A stretch of 64,000 bases of DNA from Sipunculus nudus (lineage: Eukaryota > Annelida > Sipuncula > Golfingiida > Sipunculidae): assembly GCA_026874595.1 (NCBI GenBank), contig CM049319.1, positions 62,382,917 through 62,446,916 of the forward strand. Direction: 5' to 3'. Below are positions 58,401-64,000 of this stretch, in pieces. The notes beneath the pieces are model-generated. The model saw nothing but the letters and a program-made list of their open reading frames with translations. It was not told where the DNA came from and did no database searches. The number at the start of each line of letters is the position of its first letter. Positions within the stretch are counted from its first letter, which is position 1. The position numbers and the translations under genes were made by a program.

Positions 58401-59949
58401 TGCTTAATTATCACAAAAATCTATCCAATATTTACATTGTGATAATGCTCATTATGATTCTGCTATTATCATTTTTTTTTCAGATATTTAATGCATTTAT
58501 TATCAATAATTAATCAATGAATAGATTAACAGCTTACCTTGTTTCTTTTGTGCAGTTAACAAATGCTTCTAAGTATGGATTCTCTTCCACTGGAATGATT
58601 TGTGGAGGAATTTCCTTTAAAACAAGCATATTTTTTAATCTATATAATATGGTGACAGATGACATGAATTATATCTTATTATTATATCAGTGAACACTTT
58701 GAGGAAAAAACATGAGAAAAGTCTGTTGTCCATCCAGATCCAAATATGGTAAAAGGATCATCTTTGCCAGGATGCATATCTGTCCCACAAAAATTAACTG
58801 CCAGTGGTTCTGGCATCTGGTGGAGAAATTTAACAATATAAGACTGATGGGTCTAAGGTAAGTAACAAAACAAGGGACCTATGGGTCACGACGCTCAGCT
58901 GTTATATATGATAAAAAAATATTATTTAGAAATGAGGCACATGCTGGTTTTGTGTGGTAATAAATATAAGCTGTATTGTGAGTTGTTGTTGTTTAGCTTA
59001 TGTATGATTTTGATAGTACCTTTGGAGACAGGGAAGAAGATTGATTTCATTTATTTTATTAACAATTGGAGTACTATTGTCACACAGATTTTGACTTGGC
59101 CATATAACTTATAAGCAGAACATATGATATAAGAGTTTAACTATTTATTAAAAAAAATTACAAATATTGTCCCAAATATAATTTATATATAAACTTATAG
59201 TCAGCTGAGCTAAAAATATATATTTTATTCTATTTAGGTGGGACAGTGCTTAGTCTAGTTGTTTTCTCCAACAATTCATCTAATGTAAACTGATTCAAAC
59301 CTGCACAGGAGCTGCCTCCGGGATTTTCTCCTGCTCTCCTCTCTTTGGTGGTTTCTCTGTCTCCATACCTGGCTGGCTCCTCTTGTCTTTTAGTGCTTGT
59401 ATCAACGTCTTTGCTTTCCTAGGCATCTTATTTTTCATGGCAACAGCTTTTTCTACCATCACATTGGCTAGTCTACAAATATAATATTAAATATGTTTTA
59501 AAACAAGGCCTACAGGCCTAATGCGAACCTGTGCATTGGGAAATACACCAGGTATAATGCTTCAATGCTGGATCATTACTTTTCATGTATATGAACTATG
59601 CAAGTACTAAACATTTTGAATAAGAAACAATTACACAAACATCACTGCTGAAATTCTGGCATAGGTGCACACAACACTAAAAAGATTGTAGCTGGCACCA
59701 CCAGTCTTGTATACAACAAAGCTATCAGAGATATATACATACGCCCAATTTCAGACTGATATATCCAACCCCTCCTGAGAAAAACGTGTGCAAAAGTCAT
59801 GGTAGGTGGCGACACCTGTCTTGTGAGTGAGAAAGCCATCAAAGACACATAGACAGGTCAAAATATTAGGCCAATACATCAAACTTACCTTGAGTCTGAT
59901 GCATGGGGCTGACCAGGCTTAGGTGAGAAAGGCTGTTGCCCCGAGTGAA
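37167..59949 (-). CDS. HPS5: HPS5 orthologue (BLOC-2 subunit), C-terminal part; 5' end outside window
   Basis: HPS5 with HPS3 and HPS6 forms BLOC-2, a cytosolic complex that directs cargo to lysosome-related organelles. Exons in transcript order: 59949-59889 (tentative), 59472-59301, 58614-58538, 57774-55835, 55601-55484, 54977-54819, 52347-52225, 46505-46395, 45027-44933, 37459-37167. Junction phases agree throughout, giving about 1,030-1,050 residues. Identity rests on motif-by-motif resemblance to the vertebrate C-terminal half: VEENPYLEAF...RLTEWMVMLHKA, LLMRYWFLFESEDVLKVI, IYHLMRLYLEKPAV, CHHVTWRNHALLDLIL, DICRKYRYWTGYVKC, EEDVWSLLIQRKSE. The WD40 N-terminus lies right of 60 kb, outside the window. 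The 1940-bp exon holds a long unalignable linker. Confidence 0.92.
37680..38800. repeat. Degenerate tandem repeat, 110-180-bp units (GACCTTGAAGATCAAGGTCACC)
   Basis: GACCTTGAAGATC recurs near 37838, 37986, 38094, 38217, 38357, 38541 and 38677, with AAATATGTNATACTTC and ACAAGTCATGTGCC-like blocks between. It lies in the last HPS5 intron. The AAGGTCA half-site again recurs. Confidence 0.7.
39058..39240. repeat. Family A repeat fragment (GGGACCCATGGGTCAC start)
   Basis: Opens ACAAGGGACCCATGGGTCAC then GGCGCTCAGCTGA, the hallmark left end of the family found at 41634, 49119 and 58868. Confidence 0.65.
40063..40198. repeat. 69-bp tandem duplication
   Basis: ATAAGTTAAAATATTAGAAT and GTTGCAAAAGTTGCAATCAT recur exactly 69 bp apart with few changes. 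Confidence 0.85.
40930..41450. repeat. Family A repeat, body only
   Basis: Shares the ordered blocks GTGAAAATTAAATC, GGGTAAACAATTGAATC, GGCCCATAACTT, TTTTGATATTAGGCAG and GGTATGGTAGGAGATTTTGG with the copies at 42890, 43610, 44275, 50930 and 54230. Confidence 0.7.
41632..42000. repeat. Family A repeat, short type, close to the copy at 58868
   Basis: About 310 bp from GGGACCTATGGGTCACGACG to AAATATTGTCCCAAATATAA match 58868-59182 with only scattered differences, suggesting recent dispersal. It lies in the last HPS5 intron. Confidence 0.8.
42890..44275. repeat. Two further family A bodies in tandem, second with (GGAC)n and CAGCTGAGC end
   Basis: One body runs about 42890-43440 and the next about 43610-44275. 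The second ends in a GGAC microsatellite (44171-44222), ACAATGGACCACGACTATAG and TCAGCTGAGCTAAAAA. Confidence 0.7.
44276..44900. repeat. Family A repeat with (GGAC)n and complete right end
   Basis: Directly abuts the preceding copy and repeats its order of blocks, ending in a GGAC/AGAC microsatellite (about 44792-44850) and TCAGCTGAGCTAAAAA. It stops about 35 bp from an HPS5 exon. Confidence 0.75.
44933..45027 (-). CDS. HPS5: HPS5 exon (YWTGYVKC)
   Basis: Encodes YWTGYVKCLPEQSLERVD and VALQLADLSILNK between GTTGCAG and AAAG/GTAACA. The pattern matches FWPGYLILC...DMSLM near the C-terminus of vertebrate HPS5. Confidence 0.92.
45028..46394. other. HPS5: HPS5 intron, nothing specific except a poly-G run
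   Basis: A G tract of about 14 bases lies near 45891-45904; otherwise AT-rich. Confidence 0.6.
46395..46505 (-). CDS. HPS5: HPS5 exon (CHHVTWRNHALLDLIL)
   Basis: Encodes PSCHHVTWRNHALLDLIL, then SSHMAYAVDICRKY, matching HSHLLSWGYSQLILHLI...DICRSC in vertebrate HPS5. Phases 2 to 2 agree with both neighbours. Confidence 0.92.
46656..46700. repeat. hAT-like repeat end (CAGGGGCGGATTCAGGA)
   Basis: A single terminal motif resembling the ends at 32710 and 48707; the partner end was not found. Confidence 0.4.
46700..48640. other. HPS5: HPS5 intron, AT-rich, mostly featureless
   Basis: Only a degenerate GGACGGAC/GACAGACA tract near 48399-48450 stands out; it resembles the microsatellite inside family A. 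Confidence 0.55.
48649..48707. mobile_element. Very short hAT-like fragment with 22-base G run
   Basis: CAGCTGCGG followed by a 22-base G run, then CTGGATCCGCCACTG. Its right end matches the family at 32560-32710. Confidence 0.5.
49119..51627. repeat. Long family A copy (about 2.5 kb), one side of a segmental duplication
   Basis: It starts GGGACCCTTGGGTCAC...GCTCAGCTGA and ends with GACA/GACG repeats, GGACCACGACTATAG and TCAGCTGAGCTAA. Blocks 49140-49450 and 50151-50890 are closely matched at 53060-53360 and 53446-54183. The intervening 49480-50150 is absent from the other copy. A GGT microsatellite with a poly-G run lies at 49547-49573. Confidence 0.75.
50743..50768 (+). other. G-quadruplex-forming motif
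   Basis: Four G tracts of five or more bases separated by one or two T. The matching site in the duplicate copy (about 54040-54053) is a single uninterrupted G run. Confidence 0.6.
52225..52347 (-). CDS. HPS5: HPS5 exon (HAWAKILCSDLEL)
   Basis: Encodes HAWAKILCSDLELMTYSLD, then LLLQHGRPADDLPLACACGM, aligning with SSFLESLLQ...WLLLAVSLDAPPS in vertebrate HPS5. The acceptor is strong (TTTTTTTCCAG). The donor CT/GTTAGC is weak but is the only GT giving a correct phase for the next exon. Confidence 0.8.
52715..53003 (+). mobile_element. tRNA-derived SINE, copy B
   Basis: Good A box (TGGCTCAGGGGTAGAGCG) and B box (GTTCGAATC, 52770-52778), with a D-arm that pairs. The acceptor stem does not pair in a standard way, so it is a SINE head, not a tRNA gene. 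The body matches 13150-13436 (CACTCACAAACGAGTGTGCC). Its 3' side runs directly into a family A copy. Confidence 0.82.
53045..54690. repeat. Family A copy, other side of the segmental duplication
   Basis: It lacks the GGGACCC start, opening at GGTCACTGTGCTCAGCTGA next to the SINE. It ends in a GACG microsatellite and TCAGCTGAGCTAAAAA (about 54670-54691). It is shorter than the copy at 49119 because the 49480-50150 block is missing. Confidence 0.75.
54819..54977 (-). CDS. HPS5: HPS5 exon (LYLEKPAVTVEF)
   Basis: Encodes LYLEKPAVTVEFCSCLDLSP, then LEVWLMCC and DYLTQAFSAKISSD, matching RLYEKFGESALRSLIKFFPS ILPSDIIQL in vertebrate HPS5. Confidence 0.9.
55484..55601 (-). CDS. HPS5: HPS5 exon (EAGKFDQAVHHLRLQ)
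   Basis: Encodes CDEDKTVDTHLEAGKFDQAV and KLKIYHLMR. Phases agree with the large exon upstream and the next exon downstream. Confidence 0.9.
55835..57774 (-). CDS. HPS5: HPS5 large exon, 1940 bp, with long linker
   Basis: Conserved HPS5 sequence occurs only at the two ends: IKLANIKDINTRKMRLTEWM at the start, and LLMRYWFLFESEDVLKVILE plus LRQQLWQALVICNL at the end. The roughly 550 residues between are acidic, Ser/Asn/Asp-rich and predicted disordered. They contain two CxxC pairs (CTKC near 57640, CKFC near 56980) and the 18-residue repeats at 56070-56260. Vertebrate HPS5 has a linker of very roughly 130 residues here. Confidence 0.92.
56070..56260 (-). repeat. HPS5: In-frame 54-bp coding minisatellite in HPS5
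   Basis: Three complete 54-bp units (56070-56123, 56124-56177, 56178-56231) with partial units at both ends encode 18-residue repeats of the type HSSDAVKVKESPDQGQ. The word AGGTCAAGGTCA occurs here and encodes VKV(K) in one register and GQGQ in another. Confidence 0.9.
57775..58537. other. HPS5: HPS5 intron, nothing specific seen
   Basis: AT-rich with no recognisable repeat or RNA. Confidence 0.6.
58538..58614 (-). CDS. HPS5: HPS5 exon (IPVEENPYLEAF)
   Basis: Encodes EIPPQIIPVEENPYLEAFVN and CTKET, with AG of the next Ser codon. It resembles the PPPEEDRFQEL segment before the first helical part of vertebrate HPS5. Confidence 0.85.
58868..59216. repeat. Complete short family A copy with both ends
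   Basis: Runs from ACAAGGGACCTATGGGTCAC...GCTCAGCTG to TCAGCTGAGCTAAAAA (349 bp). It is nearly identical over about 310 bp to 41632-41946. The inverted ends GCTCAGCTG / CAGCTGAGC define the family best here. Confidence 0.8.
59301..59472 (-). CDS. HPS5: HPS5 exon (LANVMVEKAVAMKNK)
   Basis: Encodes LANVMVEKAVAMKNKMPRKA to EKIPEAAPVQ, a lysine-rich helix-like stretch matching AVKESVSSFVRKTTEKIG in vertebrate HPS5. Enters in phase 2 and leaves in phase 0. Confidence 0.82.
59889..59949 (-). CDS. HPS5: Probable HPS5 exon at the edge of a tandem repeat
   Basis: The donor is strong (CTCAAG/GTAAGTTT) and in the right phase to join 59472. The reading SGQQPFSPKPGQPHASDS is proline/serine-rich like LPFRSPSPLVSLQ in vertebrate HPS5. 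The acceptor (TTGTCACAG at 59950) is less certain because the upstream DNA is repeat sequence that stays open in the same frame. Confidence 0.5.
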
Positions 59950-60480
59950 CTGTGACAAATTGCTTGCTCAGACTACTGCACTGAATGAACTCATGACCTG
60001 CACCTGGCTAGACTGAGTGAACTTTTGACCTGTACCTGGCTGCACTGAGTGAACTCTTGACCTGTTGCATAATCTGACACAGTTGGCAGTCTGCCAAAGC
60101 TATAAATAGAATGCAGCTACTGCACTGAGTAAACTCCTGACCCATACCTGGCTGCACTAAGTGAACTCTTGACCTGTTGCCTAATCTGATACAGTTGGCA
60201 GTCTGCCAAAGCTATAAATAGATCCACACTGACCTCTAGCCTGTTGCCAAATCTGAAATAGTAGCCACACCATTGCATAAGCTCATGCAGGGGCCCTGCC
60301 CTGAGGGGCTTGACACCCATTAAGTGATCACATGGTGCCCATGAGGTGTTCACATGTCACCCATGAGGTGATCACATGCCATGTGCTTGGCTGCACTGAT
60401 TGAACTCTTGACCTATATCTGGCTGCACTGAATGAACTCTTGATCTGTTCCCAAATCTGAAACAGTTGGCAGTTTCTCAA
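59950..60480. repeat. Degenerate tandem repeat (CTGCACTGAGTGAACTCTTGACC)
   Basis: A short unit of about 32-40 bp recurs at least six times, and a longer 112-bp unit containing AGTTGGCAGTCTGCCAAAGC and TATAAATAG recurs near 60041 and 60153. A separate small repeat of ACCCATGAGGTGATCACATG lies at about 60310-60375. Confidence 0.7.
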
Positions 60481-60559
60481 CCTATTTAAAGATACAGATT
60501 CAATCTTGGCCTGTTGGTATATCTGTTAACACATACTGAAAGACTTTGGTTAAAATTTC

Positions 60560-63215
60560 TTTTTTCAAGTCGACATATTCATAAACTTTTTATCAAAATA
60601 TCTAGAATAATAAAAGATGCAGTACTTTCATTGTTAAAGGTCCAATAGTTCTGCCAAAAATCATTCTAGTAAACTTGAACAAAGGCCACCAAAGAATAAT
60701 TTTTGTGCAATGTTACAGAAGATATAATTAAAATAATAATTTTGTATAAGAACACTATTGCAGTCCTCAGTTTGAAAAAGACATAATAATGGCCATAAGA
60801 CCAACTTAAGCTTTTCACAACTCAACCAAAAATCAACAAACTCAGTAAATTCTGATATGATTGAAAGAACCATGTCCTAGGATAATTCTTTTGAAAAATT
60901 GAACAATTCATCTTGACAGTTTCATCATTAAGCTGAAAGAGGCTAAAATTATGAGTTTTTTGCCCATAAAAAACAGGTCAATGTAGGTGGCACCACTAAA
61001 TCTACAACTTCAAATATGAGTCATATGACCAACATTTGCACAATACCTGGTAATGCTAGCTTCTGTCATTTCTGAGAGTACTATGTCAGTATGCTTACTT
61101 GGCCGAATGACTGTTCAAATTTGTGTAACTCCACTAAAATTCATCAAATGCAAACCATTTGAACCAACTTGAGAGGGCTTGCCTCTGGGATCATTTATGT
61201 AAAATATTTAACAATTTGGCTGGACCGTCTACAAGAAGACGACTTTTAAAATATTGTCAGCTTTTTCCTTATAAAATCTAAGTAAATGCAGATAGCAAAA
61301 AAATGAGCTGAATCCCACAAAATTTGATATGTGACAGATTATTGCATAAAATCTGGGAATGGTAGCTCCTGCTATTCCTGAGAAATTATGGATTAATGTA
61401 CAGAAGACCAATGACCCCCGTACAAAAATAGGTCAATTCAGGTGGCGCCATCAATACCTGAATTACATATATGACTCATGTGACCAACACTGGCAAAAAA
61501 TTTGGTGATGATAGCTCTGGCTGTTTCTGAGACTGTCATTTTAGTATGCTTTTTTGGACAGATGACTAAGTTCAACTTCCTGAACAAAATTGAGGGAGAT
61601 GGTATAAAAGATTATTTCTGTGAAATATTGAACAATTTGGCTTGAGTGTTTCGGAGGAGAAGATTTTTAAAGGTTTTTTTAGCTTTTTCTCTATAAAATT
61701 TAAGAAAATTTTCAGATGGCTAATTTTTGATGCCAGCTCCAATCATTTTCAAAATAGTATGGGTAAACATACAGAAGACAAACGCCGCCACACCATCGCA
61801 TTAGTTCACAGGTTCACTAAAAATTAATACAGATGCATATTGAATGCAAAATTGTAATACAGATACATCTCACTGATGGCAAAATCTTGAATTAATTTGA
61901 CTATGGATACCAATTATCTATAATCCATGTACAGCCGTCTTTATATACCAATAGAGAGCTGTATAGCTGTGATTGTAAACATTGCCTGGCATGAGGAATA
62001 TCTAAAAATCATAAATCTACATTTTTTAAAAGCTTTTAAAAAACATTCTTGTCAATATTAACCATAGATAACCTGAAATCTAAATGTCTAGAGGCATGAT
62101 GTAATAAATGCTGATAAACTGGTGCCAGTCTAGATGTATCTAGATATATCTGTGTATCTGCTTCACACAGCTAACATATATGGTAAAATGACTCAATTAA
62201 ACCTTTATAATTCAGCCAAAATTCATTCTTTGGAACCATAAAAGACAATTATTATAAGAATTATTCAGGGGGTTATTCTTGTAAAATATTAAACAAATTG
62301 GCCTCAGTAGGGTCAGTCAAAAAAAATTTTACAGGTATATAACTCATATGGGAAAATACAGCAAAATGGCTAAATTAAGCTTCCCACAACTCAGCCAAAA
62401 ATCACTGAACCAAAACCATTTGAACAAACTTGAATTATCAATATCTAAGGATAATTAATGTGTGAGATTTAAGAATTTGGCCCAGTGGTTTTTGAGGAGA
62501 AGATCTTTGTAGCCACTGAGCTAAAATGGGCTGTAACAGCATATGACTAAATTCAGCTTCCCATAACTCAGCCAAAAGTCACTGAACTTAGACAATTTGA
62601 ACAAATTTCAGAAAGCACTACCCTAGGATCATTTCTGTGCGATATTAAACTATTTGGCCATATGGTTTCAGAGAAGAAGTTTTTTGTAGCCATCAGTATG
62701 ATACGGGCACTGATGACCCCCGTACAAAAAAGGTCGATGCAGATGGCGCCACCAATACCTCAATTTCAGATATGTCTCATGTGAACAACATTGGCATAAA
62801 ATTTGGTGATGATAGCTCCAGCCGTTTCTGAGATTGTAATTTTAGTATGCTTTTATGGACAGATGACTAAGTTCAACTTCCTGTAACTCGGCCAAAAATC
62901 ACCAAACTTAATCCATTCGAACAAACTTAGGAAAGATTATTCCAGGAATCATTTCTGTGAAATATTGGACAATTTGGCTGAACAGTTTTGGAGAAGAAGA
63001 TTTTTAAAGCTTTTTTAGCTTTTTCCCTATAAAATCTAAGAAAATGCAGTTAGCCAAAAAATAAGCAAAATCCGATAGTTTTTTAGATGACTAATTTTTT
63101 AAATAAAATTTTGTGATGCCACCTCTTGCCGTTTTCAAGATAATATGGGTTAACGTACAGACGAAGATGGACGATGCCACACCATCGCATAAGCTCACAG
63201 GTTCGCTAAAAATTA
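60560..63215. repeat. Family B: long degenerate tandem (CACAACTCAGCCAAAAATCACT)
   Basis: Blocks AACTCAGCCAAAAATCAC, TTGAACAAACTT, TCATTTCTGTGAAATATT and ATTTGGC recur near 60818, 61118, 62208, 62390, 62562 and 62884, spaced 170-340 bp. Right ends with ACACCATCGCATAAGCTCAC followed by AGGTTCGCTAAAAA lie near 61785-61820 and 63176-63214. No coding sequence. Confidence 0.7.
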
Positions 63216-64000
63216 TTAAGCCAAGATAACTTCAATTTAGAAATAGGAAATAATGAAAAATCATATTATTTTACCTTGCTGGCTATAAAGAGATAATGAA
63301 ATTGTTTAACAGACCAGGTTTGGTACCTGAGTATCTATAGTAATGTTAGTGATGACTGTCAGTACAAGATTATTGTAAAAAAATCAGTTTTATTCAGAGA
63401 AAAACCAGTAAACCTTATTTAAATTAGTGTGTTTGAACTAGAAAGACTTAGAAGAAATCACCTTTATTGCATTTCCCGCCTAAAATTTAAAGTCTTATCA
63501 GATGAGAAAAAAATTAAAACTTTTTTGTATGCTTTACCAGATACTGAAGACTGCTTATGTTTTTTCAATTCTTGTCAAAGCCATCCATAACCATATCAGT
63601 ACTCATGCACTGATAAAGATTTCTCTGATATTAACTGGCTTATTTTGTATTGCCATCCTATCGCCATGAGGGCAGTGTGTTGGTCCAAGGCCCATAGGAA
63701 TGTGGGAATAAGGGCTGTCAAATGCTGTAGGATGGTAATACTAATAAAACTGGTTCAAAATGTATTTATTGAACTAGAAGTAGACAGAATCGTTGAATGA
63801 ACTCAAGCCAGGGTGATCCTGATGAAACTTTACCTGTCAGGGTTCAACAACCCCGTCCCAGGTCACCTCCAGTACAAAGCCACCTGCCAATACCAATCAA
63901 TTATTCTATGATTATGAAATAGCCATACAATGGGCCAGAATCCTTTGAATTTTAATTTAAATGGTAATCCATATTACTACCAGAGTTTAATGGATTCATA
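63216..64000. other. Right edge, no supported gene
   Basis: A short minus-strand reading (GFVLEVTWDGVVEP, about 63845-63895) looks protein-like but ends in a stop just before a donor-like site and could not be joined to HPS5. Nothing else was recognised. The HPS5 N-terminal exons should lie beyond this edge. Confidence 0.45.

Noticed and set aside
63826-63895. Minus-strand GFVLEVTWDGVVEP as an extra HPS5 exon
   Set aside because: It reaches a stop codon before the donor-like GTAAAG, and the phase does not fit HPS5.

Overview
The window reads as nuclear DNA of an invertebrate animal, most likely a bivalve mollusc. This is an inference from AT-rich sequence, short exons in kilobase introns with GT-AG splice sites, two animal orthologues, and a dense load of small inverted-repeat elements, tRNA-derived SINEs, degenerate tandem repeats and poly-G runs. 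No operons, rRNA genes, intact tRNA genes, CRISPR arrays or viral genes were seen.

Layout. 1-2.6 kb: repeat-rich intergenic DNA with a 187-bp palindromic tandem repeat and a 70-bp mini-transposon with a 9-bp target duplication. 2.6-26.6 kb, plus strand: a complete fatty acyl-CoA reductase gene (FAR1 type). Fourteen coding exons (8198-26232) join in phase to a 523-residue protein, and a non-coding first exon may lie near 2.65-2.80 kb. Its introns hold a 1.63-kb Mutator-like element with a broken ZSWIM3-like transposase, a Harbinger-like MITE, a 1.49-kb element with perfect 13-bp inverted ends, and several tandem arrays. 26.6-37.0 kb: intergenic, with a 698-bp relative of the 70-bp mini-transposon, an hAT-like fragment, a CpG-richer block, and a 2-kb array of about 145-bp units rich in AGGTCA half-sites. 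37.0-60 kb, minus strand: the C-terminal part (about 1,030-1,050 residues, ten exons, the first tentative) of an HPS5 orthologue, a BLOC-2 subunit. Its WD40 N-terminus lies beyond the right edge. Its introns are filled by one dispersed repeat family with GCTCAGCTGA / TCAGCTGAGC ends, two SINE-type insertions and a segmental duplication. 60-63.2 kb: further degenerate tandem repeats; the last 0.8 kb shows little.

The two genes are convergent (3' ends about 10.5 kb apart). FAR1 makes fatty alcohols for ether lipids at the peroxisome. HPS5 acts in trafficking to lysosome-related organelles. Nothing in the sequence links their functions. The most unusual signals are: a 54-bp coding minisatellite in HPS5 built on the same AGGTCAAGGTCA word that dominates the non-coding arrays; a 94-bp tandem duplication that copies the end of a FAR1 exon with its splice donor into the intron; and a mini-transposon family present in 698-bp and 70-bp forms, each with a perfect 9-bp target duplication.
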